Origin: an uncultured Litoreibacter sp.
GTDB lineage: Bacteria > Pseudomonadota > Alphaproteobacteria > Rhodobacterales > Rhodobacteraceae
Length of the DNA stretch: 64,000 bases
Direction of reading: 5' to 3'
NCBI RefSeq assembly: GCF_947487515.1
Contig: NZ_CANKWO010000002.1
Coordinates: 186,001 to 250,000 of the forward strand
In this document: positions 7,759-16,390 of the stretch, piece by piece
Numbering within the stretch: the first letter of the stretch is position 1
Layout: each line of letters opens with the position of its first letter
The notes under the pieces: generated by a model
What the model saw: only the letters and a program-made list of their open reading frames with translations
What the model was told of the DNA's origin: nothing
Databases searched by the model: none
Made by a program: the position numbers and the translations under genes

Positions 7759-8153
7759 TCGAAAAGCCTTATGTAGATCTGTAAAGTAACTAGGTCAGAT
7801 CGCGGCTTAGTTCATGTCACCCTCCATCGGTTGCAAAGGTAGATTAGCACGGGAGGTGGCAGGGAAAAAGGACGCCTCCCTTCAGGCGCGGCCTTCTGTT
7901 TAGTAACAGCCGATTTGCGGGGCATCGCCAGACCGCGGGGTGGCGATGCAACACTGGTTCATACCACTTTATGGTAGATGAGCACATTCGTCATTGAGAT
8001 GATGAGGTGAGGCCTCTATGTCGCCAGCCCTATCGAGCGTCTCTCACACATCTTCGATGTGTTGCCGACAACGGTCTGGCGATGCCCGGCGCGCTACGCG
8101 CTTGAATCCGGGCTAGTAGAAGTCTGGGGCTTTGTTGGGAAACTGTAATTCGG
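7759..8153. other. 395-bp gene-poor region with inverted repeats
   Basis: No convincing gene. A 33-codon plus-strand frame starting at 8018 after GAGGTGAGG is the only candidate and is unsupported. The region contains a 16-bp perfect inverted repeat (7920-7935 with 8072-8087), a second 8-bp hairpin using the same left arm (7923-7930 with 7941-7948), and a short hairpin ACACATC/GATGTGT at 8046-8062. The two partners of the left arm are mutually exclusive. It may be a structured RNA or a decayed gene. Confidence 0.5.
7920..8087. repeat. 16-bp perfect inverted repeat, 136-bp spacer
   Basis: GGGCATCGCCAGACCG at 7920-7935 is exactly complementary to 8072-8087. The core CATCGCCA of the left arm can also pair with TGGCGATG at 7941-7948, giving two competing structures. 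Confidence 0.85.
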
Positions 8154-8618
8154 TCAATCCCCGTCGCCGGCCCTTGACGTCTCATTGCACACCAATTCGA
8201 TTAACCAGCTATCGCAAAAAGATATATCGCGGTAATTCCAAGAGAATTTATCAGTCTCCGTAAAGCCTTCATCATATCCAAATTTTCTGGATGATGCGCT
8301 AGACATCAATTTGCTGAATTCTTGGCAATCGGAAACAACCGGAAAAAGGAAAGTGGTCATTCTTCCATTGGCTATCTGGTTGCGCATCTTCGAATCAACT
8401 TTCGAACTCAGCACTTCGTACAAAGTCAGAATCTGCTGATCTAATCGTTCGGTGGGAATGGATAGATCACCTTCGCAAACAAAGCGATCCTCATCCAATT
8501 CAAAAGTATTCGAATACTCGTACACACCCGCAGGCAAACTAGTGCAAACGGGTTCGCTTAGCCCCAAAAATTTCAGAAAACGCAATTTAACTTCCTTCAG
8601 AGCACACCAACACCTCAT
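8154..8618 (-). CDS. hypothetical protein (orphan)
   Basis: 154 residues with no motif I recognise. It is AT-richer than its neighbours and unusually rich in Ser, Phe, Glu and Asp, with four Cys residues spread along its length (not a zinc pattern). There is no signal peptide or membrane segment. The ATG at 8618 lacks a good ribosome-binding site. A TTG at residue 12 preceded by AAGGA is a plausible alternative start. It lies just after the tuf terminator on the same strand. Base composition and lack of family resemblance suggest a recent arrival. Confidence 0.5.
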   Translation of the reverse strand: MRCWCALKEVKLRFLKFLGLSEPVCTSLPAGVYEYSNTFELDEDRFVCEGDLSIPTERLDQQILTLYEVLSSKVDSKMRNQIANGRMTTFLFPVVSDCQEFSKLMSSASSRKFGYDEGFTETDKFSWNYRDISFCDSWLIELVCNETSRAGDGD

Positions 8619-8670
8619 ACGGCCAAATATTTGAGGAAAATGGACTCGAATGCAATGAATGCCCTAGATG

Positions 8671-8700
8671 AAAAAGGCCGCCCCTATGTGGAGCGGCCTT
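8671..8700 (-). terminator. Rho-independent terminator of tuf
   Basis: An 8-bp stem pairs AAGGCCGC (8674-8681) with GCGGCCTT (8693-8700). On the minus strand it is followed by a run of five T residues. It lies about 100 bases after the tuf stop. Confidence 0.9.
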
Positions 8701-8775
8701 CTTTATTAGCAACCGAGTGGGGTCTCTGCTCTCATCGTTCTTACGAACGACTGCCGCAGGTCACCCACGTGGTAC

Positions 8776-8791
8776 GCGGGCCTAGGCCCGC
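8776..8791. repeat. 16-bp perfect palindrome downstream of tuf
   Basis: GCGGGCCTAGGCCCGC is self-complementary and could form a 6-bp GC stem with a CTAG loop. It starts 7 bases after the tuf stop and precedes the true terminator. It may protect the mRNA 3' end. Confidence 0.7.
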
Positions 8792-8797
8792 ACCCCA

Positions 8798-9973
8798 TTA
8801 CTCAGTAATCTTAGACACAACGCCCGCGCCAACTGTGCGGCCGCCTTCGCGGATCGCGAAGCGCAGGCCTTGCTCCATCGCGATTGGTGCGATCAGCTCA
8901 ACGTCGAACTTCAGGTTATCGCCTGGCATAACCATCTCGGTGCCAGCTGGAAGCTGAACTGTGCCGGTTACGTCAGTAGTCCGGAAGTAGAACTGTGGAC
9001 GGTAGTTCGCGAAGAACGGTGTGTGACGACCGCCTTCTTCTTTGGTCAGAATATAGGCTTCTGCTTCGAACTTGGTGTGTGGAGTAACGGAGCCTGGCTT
9101 AACCAGAACCTGACCGCGCTCAACGCCGTCACGGTCGATGCCGCGCAACAGAACACCAACGTTATCGCCAGCTTCACCACGATCCAGCAGCTTGCGGAAC
9201 ATTTCAACACCAGTACAGGTGGTTTTCGCTGTGTCGCGGATACCAACGATGGACAGCTCGTCGCCCACGTTCACAACGCCACGCTCAACACGGCCAGTGA
9301 CAACTGTACCACGGCCAGAGATCGAGAATACGTCCTCGATTGGCAGCAAGAACGGCTGGTCAACAGCGCGCTCTGGTGTTGGGATGTATTCGTCAACAGC
9401 AGCCATCAACTTCTTGATCGACTCTTCACCGATTTCAGGTGTCTTGCCTTCCATAGCAGCCAGTGCGGAGCCAGGGATCACAGGAATGTCGTCGCCAGGG
9501 TAGTCGTAGGAAGACAGCAGTTCGCGGATTTCCATTTCAACCAGCTCAAGCAGCTCTTCGTCGTCTACTTGGTCAACTTTGTTCATGTAGACAACCATCT
9601 TAGGGATGCCAACTTGGCGACCCAGCAGGATGTGCTCACGAGTTTGTGGCATTGGGCCGTCAGCCGCGTTCACAACCAAGATCGCGCCGTCCATTTGCGC
9701 CGCACCAGTGATCATGTTTTTCACGTAGTCAGCGTGGCCTGGGCAGTCAACGTGCGCGTAGTGACGTGTCTCTGTTTCATACTCAACGTGCGCTGTGGAG
9801 ATCGTGATACCACGTGCTTTTTCTTCTGGCGCGCCGTCGATCTGGTCGTAGGCTTGGAAGTCGCCAAAGTACTTCGTGATTGCTGCTGTCAGCGTGGTTT
9901 TGCCGTGGTCAACGTGGCCGATTGTGCCGATGTTAACGTGCGGTTTAGAGCGTTCAAACTTTTCCTTAGCCAT
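8798..9973 (-). CDS. tuf: elongation factor Tu
   Basis: 391 residues from the ATG at 9973; an 11-residue upstream extension is not conserved. All GTPase motifs are present: G1 GHVDHGKT (19-26), G2 in the switch I segment RGITI, G3 DCPGH, G4 NKVD and G5 SAL. Domains 2 and 3 have normal length, about 10 residues shorter in domain 1 than E. coli, as is usual in alphaproteobacteria. It delivers aminoacyl-tRNA to the ribosome. A terminator follows, so it is expressed apart from the downstream genes. Many relatives carry a second tuf copy outside this window. Confidence 0.98.
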   Translation of the reverse strand: MAKEKFERSKPHVNIGTIGHVDHGKTTLTAAITKYFGDFQAYDQIDGAPEEKARGITISTAHVEYETETRHYAHVDCPGHADYVKNMITGAAQMDGAILVVNAADGPMPQTREHILLGRQVGIPKMVVYMNKVDQVDDEELLELVEMEIRELLSSYDYPGDDIPVIPGSALAAMEGKTPEIGEESIKKLMAAVDEYIPTPERAVDQPFLLPIEDVFSISGRGTVVTGRVERGVVNVGDELSIVGIRDTAKTTCTGVEMFRKLLDRGEAGDNVGVLLRGIDRDGVERGQVLVKPGSVTPHTKFEAEAYILTKEEGGRHTPFFANYRPQFYFRTTDVTGTVQLPAGTEMVMPGDNLKFDVELIAPIAMEQGLRFAIREGGRTVGAGVVSKITE

Positions 9974-10060
9974 ATCGGTAGGCGCCTTAAAATTAGGGGG
10001 CCACAACGACCCGGTTCACTTCGCGCGCTAGTTATGCAGGATTGACAGGAAAATCAAGCG

Positions 10061-10720
10061 TCAGTTATCGGCGGCCTCGTCCTCATCTGGGACTGCGACT
10101 TCCTTGTCATTCGCGGCCGTGGCCTGCGCCTTTTCGGACAGGGCTGCCAAATCGTCTTTCGCCGCCGCGTCTTTGGCCTCTTGATCCACATCCAGCCCGA
10201 ATAAATCACCGTTGGATACCAGCCAACGCTCTACCGCTTTGGCAAATTGCGCCGCAAGGTTCTCCATCTGCTGATCTTTGGAATTGAAAAATCCGGAGCC
10301 GATAAATGTCTCGCCATCCAGTTGTTCCAAAACGAGAATTTGCTTGGATCGATCCTTCAATTGCGTCTTGGTTTCACTATCCCAGACATGTACCGTCACA
10401 CTCATGGCGGAGCGAGGGGCCAGCGCCAGCCTCCCTCCCTTGGTGGCAAGGATGTAGCCATCAAGGCTGTAGCTTATGTGATAGAGTTTATTGCCTTCAT
10501 ATCGGCGGAAGCGCTTTTCGATCGCCGCCTCCAACACCTCTTCCCATTCTTCAGCAGAAGCCTCTCGGGTCACTCCCATCTTTCGTGCCTTGTCGGTAAC
10601 CCCCACATTCAAGTCGAGCTTGAAATCACCCAAGTCAACTTGCTCCTCGGTGTCAGGATCGGCCACGGCACATGCCGACAGCACTGAGGCAACAACTAAA
10701 GCTGCAAAATAGGCGCGCAT
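10061..10720 (-). CDS. lipoprotein of unknown function
   Basis: 219 residues from the ATG at 10720. The N-terminus MRAYFAALVVASVLSAC is a lipoprotein signal with lipobox LSAC (Cys17). The body has mixed alpha/beta character, with a YSLDGYILATKGGR strand pair and a helix ending in FAKAVERWLV. The C-terminal 45 residues are Ala/Asp/Glu-rich and probably disordered. It resembles a lipoprotein family I know from roseobacters (possibly DUF6778, from memory). It diverges from the cytochrome P450 gene. Function unknown. Confidence 0.7.
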   Translation of the reverse strand: MRAYFAALVVASVLSACAVADPDTEEQVDLGDFKLDLNVGVTDKARKMGVTREASAEEWEEVLEAAIEKRFRRYEGNKLYHISYSLDGYILATKGGRLALAPRSAMSVTVHVWDSETKTQLKDRSKQILVLEQLDGETFIGSGFFNSKDQQMENLAAQFAKAVERWLVSNGDLFGLDVDQEAKDAAAKDDLAALSEKAQATAANDKEVAVPDEDEAADN

Positions 10721-10791
10721 GTGATGGTCCCCCAAAGAAAGCGTTAGAGCTGGATACCCGAGCGGAGCAACAGGCGCAATCAAACGTCGCA

Positions 10792-10825
10792 TTGTGGTGA
10801 GGCAATTGCCCCGTATAGTGAGGGC
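10792..10825 (+). promoter_or_regulatory. probable sigma-70 promoter of the P450 gene
   Basis: TTGTGG at 10792-10797 and TATAGT at 10814-10819 are separated by 16 bases. The -10 box ends six bases before the ATG at 10826, which puts transcription start at or next to the start codon. This predicts a leaderless or nearly leaderless mRNA. Confidence 0.5.
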
Positions 10826-12184
10826 ATGACAGACACTGCCCCCTCCTACCCGCCCCGCGTCAAACTCGTCACCGAAAAATGGGGCATGCTGCAATCCTTA
10901 CGTGCGGCAAGGCGCAACCTGATCGAAATTATTCCAGAGGTAGCGCTTCATCAACCAATCGTTTCTGGAAAAATGGGGAAGCCTTGGCACATGTTGATGG
11001 ACCCAGATGGCATCCGGCACGTTCTGCGTGACGGGCTGGAGGATTACCCGAAATCGGACATAACCAAAAACATTTTACGCCCCGCGATTGGGGACAGTAT
11101 GTTCGTGGCAGAGGGCGCACATTGGCGCTGGCAAAGGCGCGCGGCCGCGCCGGTTTTTTCACACCGCAACGTCGCAAACCTTGCCCCGATCATGAGCAAA
11201 GCCGCCGACCGTTCTTGTGCGCGCATTGAAGCACATGTGGGCCGCGCCACAGATATGTATGCGGAGATGGTCACCTCAACCTTTGAGGTCATCTCGGATG
11301 TAACATTCTCGGGGAACGAAAGCTTTGATCGCGCGGCCATTCACAAGGCCATCGACAGCTATATCGACAGCACCGCCAAAGTGTCCTTGTTCGACATCAT
11401 GGGCCTTCCCATGTGGATTCCGCGCCCAAGTCGCATGATGTCATCAGGCGGCATGAAGTCTATGAAATCCATGGCCGACAAGGTGATCAACAATAGAGCG
11501 CCCAAAGCAGAGGACGAAGTGCCCGATCTGCTGGATTTGCTCATGGCCGGCGAAGATCCTGAAACCAAGCGTTCCATGAACACCTCGGAATTGCGCGATA
11601 ACCTGCTGACCTTCATCGTGGCGGGGCATGAAACCACCGCGTTGACACTTGGTTGGGCATTGTTCCTGTGTGCCTTTGACGAAACTGTCCAGACGCGCGC
11701 CCGCGCAGAAGCGCAATCCGTCTTGCAAGGGCGGACCGCCACCGAAGCCGACATCGCCCAACTGCCCTACATCCAGCAAATCATCGACGAGACCCTTCGC
11801 CTTTACCCCCCAGCCGCATTCCTGTCGCGGACCGCACAAAAGCAAGACGAACTATGCGGTCGCCCCATCGCCCCCGGCGACACGGTGATGTTGCCCGTCT
11901 ATGCGCTTCACCGCTCTCGACTGTTGTGGGACGATCCCGATGCGTTTGATCCGGACCGCTTTGCCAAAGACAATAAAATCGACCGCTTCGCCTACCTGCC
12001 CTTTGGCGATGGGCCACGGGTCTGCATCGGCATGAGTTTCGCAGTGCAAGAGGCAGTGATCATCCTCGCCACGATCCTGTCGCGGTTCAAGTTTACAAGA
12101 GTAAAGGGCAAAGACCCTGAACCCGTGTTGATCTTGACCCTAAGGCCAGAAGGTGGCGTTTGGCTGAACGTGGAGAAAGCCTAG
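10826..12184 (+). CDS. cytochrome P450
   Basis: 452 residues, soluble class. The I-helix oxygen-binding motif AGHETT is at 266-271, the ExxR motif at 322-325 (ETLR), the PERF-like segment DPDRF near 375-379, and the haem-ligand loop FGDGPRVCIG with Cys400. No membrane anchor is visible. It uses two electrons and O2 to hydroxylate a substrate, and needs a ferredoxin/reductase, none of which is adjacent. It stands between a divergent lipoprotein and convergent parC. The overall length and motif spacing are more like CYP102/CYP4-type fatty-acid hydroxylases than camphor-type enzymes, but substrate is unknown. Confidence 0.93.
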   Translation: MTDTAPSYPPRVKLVTEKWGMLQSLRAARRNLIEIIPEVALHQPIVSGKMGKPWHMLMDPDGIRHVLRDGLEDYPKSDITKNILRPAIGDSMFVAEGAHWRWQRRAAAPVFSHRNVANLAPIMSKAADRSCARIEAHVGRATDMYAEMVTSTFEVISDVTFSGNESFDRAAIHKAIDSYIDSTAKVSLFDIMGLPMWIPRPSRMMSSGGMKSMKSMADKVINNRAPKAEDEVPDLLDLLMAGEDPETKRSMNTSELRDNLLTFIVAGHETTALTLGWALFLCAFDETVQTRARAEAQSVLQGRTATEADIAQLPYIQQIIDETLRLYPPAAFLSRTAQKQDELCGRPIAPGDTVMLPVYALHRSRLLWDDPDAFDPDRFAKDNKIDRFAYLPFGDGPRVCIGMSFAVQEAVIILATILSRFKFTRVKGKDPEPVLILTLRPEGGVWLNVEKA

Positions 12185-12230
12185 CGAGGGCACATTCGCT
12201 CCCGGCTTGACGCCCCCGATGCCTGCCGGT

Positions 12231-14573
12231 TTAGCTAAACTTGTAGTTCTTCGGGAAACCGTAAGGTGGGCGTTTGCCCACGCCAGCGCGCTTGCCCAGC
12301 CACTCTGACAAGTCAGGCTCGTGGCGGGTTTTGCCGCCGCCCATGCCCCATGTCAGGCCTTCATCCCATTGGAAGGTCGTCAGGTCGGACAGACCGCCGT
12401 CCAACTCAAGCGAGCCCTGCTTGCCCCTAGCCATATTGTACTTTTGCAAGCGCACACCTTTGCCGCGCCCCATTTCGGGCAGCTCTGAGGACGGGAAGAC
12501 CAAGAATTTGCCATTTTCACTGACAATCGCCACGTGGTCACCGGTCGCAGGTTTACAGATGACCGCGCGCACATTGTCTTTGACGTTAAGCACCTGTTTA
12601 CCTGTGCGGGTCTGCGCCACGATATCGTCCTCAGGTACGACAAAACCGTTGCCCTCAGACGACGCCACCAACAGCTTGCGGCCCGGGACATGAATAAACA
12701 TGTCAACGATCTCGGCCTCATTGGGCAAATCAACCATCAATCGCAATGGCTCGCCCATGCCGCGCCCGCCGGGAAGGTTGGCGGCAAGTACTGTGTAGAA
12801 GCGCCCGTTCGAGCCAAAGACCAACAGGCGGTCGGTGGTTTCCGCATGGAAGATAAAGCGGCCTTCGTCACCGTCCTTGAACTTCAATTCGCGGTTCAGG
12901 TCGATATGGCCCGTCATCGCACGCACCCACCCCATCTTGGAGCATACAATCGTCACCGGCTCGCGGTCGATCATCGCCTCCAGAGGCACCTCGGCAATTT
13001 CGGTGGCCTCAGCAAACAACGTGCGGCGCGCGCCACCTGTGCTGTCCTTGCCAAAGAGTTTGCGCACTTCGCGCAGTTGTTCGGTGATCTTTTTCCATTG
13101 CAAATCTTCGCTGTCGAGCAAGTCTTCAAGGCCCGCACGTTCCAGCATCAATTCGTCACGCTCGCGCTTCAATTCCATCTCTTCGAGACGACGCAACGAC
13201 CGCAAGCGCATATTCAAAATCGCATCGGCCTGAACTTCGGTCAAAGACACATCACCCGTGCGCGAAGACGGCCCGACATAGTCTTTCTCGTCCATTGCCC
13301 GAGGGTGAGTTTTGTCCCAATCCTCGTACATCAACGCTGTTTTTGGGTCGTCATCATAGCGGATGATGTCGATCACTCGGTCAAGGTTCAAGAAGGCAAG
13401 AATGAAGCCTTCCAGCACTTCCAAACGATGGTCAATCTTTTGCAACCGGTGCTGCGACCGGCGTTGTAAAACCTCGCGCCGGTGATCAAGGAAGGCGCGC
13501 AACACCTCCTTCAGCGAACACACCTTAGGCGTGCGCCCGTCGATCAGCACGTTCATGTTCAGTGAGAACCGTACCTCAAGGTCGGAGCTTTTGAACATCA
13601 TGCCCATCAGAACCTCTGGGTCGACATTCTTCGACTTTGGCTCCAGCACAACGCGGATGTCTTCGGCACTTTCGTCTCGAATATCGGCAAGGATCGGGAC
13701 CTTCTTGGTCTGGATCACTTCGGCGATTTTCTCGATCAGCTTGGACTTTTGCACCTGATACGGGATCTCGGTGATTACAATTTGCCACAATCCGCGACCA
13801 AGGTCTTCAACTTCCCATTTGGAACGCAACCGGAATGAGCCACGCCCTGTGCGGTAGGCCTCGAGGATGTTTTCCCGCGGCTCGACAATGGTACCGCCGG
13901 TTGGAAAATCAGGGCCAGGTACGTGGTCAAGTAATGTCTCGTCGCGGGCGTTTGGCGACTTGATCAAATGCACACAAGCACTGATCAATTCATCAACGTT
14001 ATGAGGCGGGATGTTCGTCGCCATCCCCACCGCGATCCCGCTGGAGCCGTTGGCCAACAAGTTCGGGAAGGTGGCAGGCAGCACGGCCGGCTCTTCCAAC
14101 GTACCGTCGTAATTTGGGCGGTAATCAACCGCGTCTTCATTCAGCCCTTCCAGAAGCGCCTCGGCGACGGCGGTCATGCGCGCCTCTGTATACCGCGCCG
14201 CAGCTGGGTTATCGCCGTCGATGTTCCCAAAGTTTCCTTGGCCGTCGACCAGTGGATAACGGACGTTAAAATCCTGCGCCAATCGCGCCATCGCGTCGTA
14301 GATCGCCGCGTCGCCATGCGGGTGATAGTTGCCCATCACGTCGCCGGAAATTTTAGCAGACTTCCGAAAGCCCCCGTTTGACGCCAATTTCAATTCGCGC
14401 ATTGCATATAAAATGCGGCGGTGAACCGGTTTCAGGCCGTCGCGCGCATCCGGCAGGGCGCGGTGCATAATCGTCGAAAGCGCATAGGTTAAGTAGCGCT
14501 CGCCAATTGCACGGCGAAGCGGTTCGGCCAATTCTGTTGGCTCTATTTCGGGGGTGTCGGCGTTGTCTGACAT
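12231..14573 (-). CDS. parC: DNA topoisomerase IV subunit A
   Basis: 780 residues. The winged-helix/tower domain contains the catalytic Tyr128 in AAARYTEARM, and the C-terminal beta-pinwheel lacks the GyrA-box QRRGGKG, which favours ParC over GyrA. It decatenates daughter chromosomes together with ParE (not in the window). At the quinolone site the sequence is YHPHGDAAIYDAM: Ala89 and Asp93 stand where E. coli ParC has Ser80 and Glu84. The gene is convergent with the P450 gene (46 bases between stops) and divergent from the SH3 protein gene. Confidence 0.93.
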   Translation of the reverse strand: MSDNADTPEIEPTELAEPLRRAIGERYLTYALSTIMHRALPDARDGLKPVHRRILYAMRELKLASNGGFRKSAKISGDVMGNYHPHGDAAIYDAMARLAQDFNVRYPLVDGQGNFGNIDGDNPAAARYTEARMTAVAEALLEGLNEDAVDYRPNYDGTLEEPAVLPATFPNLLANGSSGIAVGMATNIPPHNVDELISACVHLIKSPNARDETLLDHVPGPDFPTGGTIVEPRENILEAYRTGRGSFRLRSKWEVEDLGRGLWQIVITEIPYQVQKSKLIEKIAEVIQTKKVPILADIRDESAEDIRVVLEPKSKNVDPEVLMGMMFKSSDLEVRFSLNMNVLIDGRTPKVCSLKEVLRAFLDHRREVLQRRSQHRLQKIDHRLEVLEGFILAFLNLDRVIDIIRYDDDPKTALMYEDWDKTHPRAMDEKDYVGPSSRTGDVSLTEVQADAILNMRLRSLRRLEEMELKRERDELMLERAGLEDLLDSEDLQWKKITEQLREVRKLFGKDSTGGARRTLFAEATEIAEVPLEAMIDREPVTIVCSKMGWVRAMTGHIDLNRELKFKDGDEGRFIFHAETTDRLLVFGSNGRFYTVLAANLPGGRGMGEPLRLMVDLPNEAEIVDMFIHVPGRKLLVASSEGNGFVVPEDDIVAQTRTGKQVLNVKDNVRAVICKPATGDHVAIVSENGKFLVFPSSELPEMGRGKGVRLQKYNMARGKQGSLELDGGLSDLTTFQWDEGLTWGMGGGKTRHEPDLSEWLGKRAGVGKRPPYGFPKNYKFS

Positions 14574-14713
14574 AAATGCTGTGTAGCGTCACAATTCCGA
14601 AGCGTAAAGCCGCGAGATTTTTTATCCGCAGGGGAGCAATTTAGATCGTTTCCCCGTTGCCTCTTTGTGGTAGTATGCGAAAAGCATCAAAACGCCTCGG
14701 GGGGGATGAATAG

Positions 14714-15238
14714 ATGTTCAAATGGGTCGTCGGACTTTGCGCAATTATGTACTTGGCTTTGGTCACAATTGGCGAGCCAACAAAAGAAGAGCTGGCGGAA
14801 CGTAAGCTGCGTGATGAACAAATCGCGGCCCGCACTGTAAAACCAACGCCAGCGCCGCCTGTCATTCTTCAAACTTCCGCGAATGCCGCGCCGGTAGAGG
14901 CAACGCCCGCCGTTGCAGATGCGTCGGCTACCGCTGAAATCACAACGCCGTTGCTGGTCTCTGCCACGACCGGCGCCACTGCCCCTGCTGAAGCAGAACC
15001 GGTGACGACTCAAGCAATCGCACCCGCCCCCACCAACACATCCATCCGCCGCGTCACCGGAAAGCGCGTGAACCTGCGCGCAGGGCCCTCGACCACTTCG
15101 GAAATTGTAGGTCGCGCGGTCCGTGATGATAGCGCCGAGGTAGTCGAGTTGTTGCCAAGTGGTTGGGCCAAAGTCTACATTTTGGAAACCGGCATCGAGG
15201 CCTATATTTCCTCGCAGTTCCTATCAGACGCGGGCTAA
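14714..15238 (+). CDS. membrane-anchored SH3-domain protein
   Basis: 174 residues. The N-terminal hydrophobic segment (about 3-19, FKWVVGLCAIMYLALVTIG) is a membrane anchor or uncleaved signal. An Ala/Pro/Thr-rich linker (about 45-105) follows, then a bacterial SH3b domain (about 110-172) with the RVNLRAGPSTTSEIV and SGWAKVYI signature. Such domains bind peptidoglycan or proteins in the periplasm. A G-rich ribosome-binding site precedes the ATG. It is divergent from parC. No enzymatic domain is present. Confidence 0.85.
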   Translation: MFKWVVGLCAIMYLALVTIGEPTKEELAERKLRDEQIAARTVKPTPAPPVILQTSANAAPVEATPAVADASATAEITTPLLVSATTGATAPAEAEPVTTQAIAPAPTNTSIRRVTGKRVNLRAGPSTTSEIVGRAVRDDSAEVVELLPSGWAKVYILETGIEAYISSQFLSDAG

Positions 15239-15277
15239 TCGCCTGAAAAGACCATACTCTTTGAAACCGAAAGCATT

Positions 15278-16108
15278 ATGACACGCAAATCCATTTTGAT
15301 CACCGGCTGTTCCTCTGGGATCGGCTATGACACCGCTCATTCTTTACACAAACGCGGTTGGAGAGTTTTCGCGACCTGCCGAAAGCAAAGCGACTGTGAT
15401 CGGTTGATTGCCGAGGGGCTGGAAAGCTTTGTGCTCGACCAAGCCGATGCTGCCTCCATGACAGCGGCCCTTGCCGAAACCCTTAACCGTACTGGCGGCA
15501 CATTGGATGCATTGTTCAATAACGCTGCCTTTGGGGTTCCGGGTGCGGTCGAAGACTTGCCGACCGACGCCCTGCGGTCCATTTTTGAGACGAACCTGTT
15601 TGGCTACCACGAATTGACCCGCCAAGTGATCCCGATCATGCGGGCCCAAGGGCATGGGCGCATCCTGAATTGCTCTTCCGTTTTGGGGTTTGTCACGATG
15701 AAGTGGCGCGGCGCCTACAACAGCACCAAGTTCGCAATGGAAGGTCTGACCGATACATTGCGCATAGAAATGCGCGGCACAGGCATCGATGTCATTCTAA
15801 TCCAACCAGGGCCGATCACCTCTAAAATTCGCCAAAACTCCATCCCGCATTTTGAGAAATGGATCGACTGGAAATCTTCGGTGCGCAAATCTCAATATGA
15901 GGAAACGCTGGTAAAACGGCTATATGAGGATCGCGGCCCCGACACGTTCGAATTGCCCGCCTCCGCCGTGAGTGACCAAGTTTGGCGGGCCCTCACCGAC
16001 AACACCCCAAGTGCGCGCTACAAGATCACCACCCCTACGTTCCTGATGGCGGTCCTCAAACGCATTCTGCCCACCCGCCTTCTTGATTGGCTAATTGATC
16101 GCATGTGA
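15278..16108 (+). CDS. short-chain dehydrogenase/reductase (SDR)
   Basis: 276 residues, classical SDR. The cofactor motif TGCSSGIG is at 9-16, NNAAFG at 81-86, the catalytic Ser at 133/134, and YxxxK is Tyr147-Lys151. Arg36 after the second strand (FATCRK) favours NADP(H). The C-terminal extension with PTRLLDWLIDRM resembles membrane-associated lipid-type SDRs. It follows the SH3 gene by 39 bases on the same strand. Substrate unknown. Confidence 0.88.
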   Translation: MTRKSILITGCSSGIGYDTAHSLHKRGWRVFATCRKQSDCDRLIAEGLESFVLDQADAASMTAALAETLNRTGGTLDALFNNAAFGVPGAVEDLPTDALRSIFETNLFGYHELTRQVIPIMRAQGHGRILNCSSVLGFVTMKWRGAYNSTKFAMEGLTDTLRIEMRGTGIDVILIQPGPITSKIRQNSIPHFEKWIDWKSSVRKSQYEETLVKRLYEDRGPDTFELPASAVSDQVWRALTDNTPSARYKITTPTFLMAVLKRILPTRLLDWLIDRM

Positions 16109-16176
16109 TTCCTGTTCGCTTTTGGTCTATGCTGGGGTAAATGCAGCCCACCGAATTCCTCACGAGGACCAAAACT

Positions 16177-16386
16177 ATGATCAACGATCCGCTTTTCATT
16201 GTCGTCGCCCTAGCCTGCGCTGTGGTGCTGATCATTTTGCTCGCGGGCATTGGAACCTTCGCCAAGGGCGGGGACTTCAATCGAAAACACGCCAATCGCC
16301 TTATGCGGTACCGCGTCGCGGCGCAGTTTGTTGCGGTGATCCTTATTCTGGTGTTCGTCTTTGTCCGTCGCTTGGGAGGCGCATAG
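16177..16386 (+). CDS. twin-transmembrane HIG1-domain protein
   Basis: 69 residues from the ATG at 16177 (GAGG upstream); an in-frame ATG at 16141 is less likely. There are two membrane helices, about 5-25 (LFIVVALACAVVLIILLAGIG) and 46-63 (AAQFVAVILILVFVFV), joined by a basic loop FNRKHANRLMRYRV, which is the HIG1 hallmark. HIG1 proteins associate with respiratory complexes in mitochondria and alphaproteobacteria. It lies immediately upstream (4 bases) of the cobalamin adenosyltransferase gene, so the two are co-transcribed. Confidence 0.85.
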   Translation: MINDPLFIVVALACAVVLIILLAGIGTFAKGGDFNRKHANRLMRYRVAAQFVAVILILVFVFVRRLGGA

Positions 16387-16390
16387 ATTT

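Noticed and set aside
8018-8119. 33-codon plus-strand frame after GAGGTGAGG
   Set aside because: It spans inverted-repeat arms and is Arg/Ser-rich with no signal or motif; more likely structured non-coding DNA.
8870-10045. 391-codon plus-strand open frame opposite tuf
   Set aside because: It is the antisense shadow of a strongly codon-biased gene; the product is Val/Phe/Arg-rich with no domain, and tuf is certain.
12534-13469. 311-codon plus-strand frame opposite parC
   Set aside because: Antisense shadow; composition (His/Arg/Val-rich) matches complement of parC codons.
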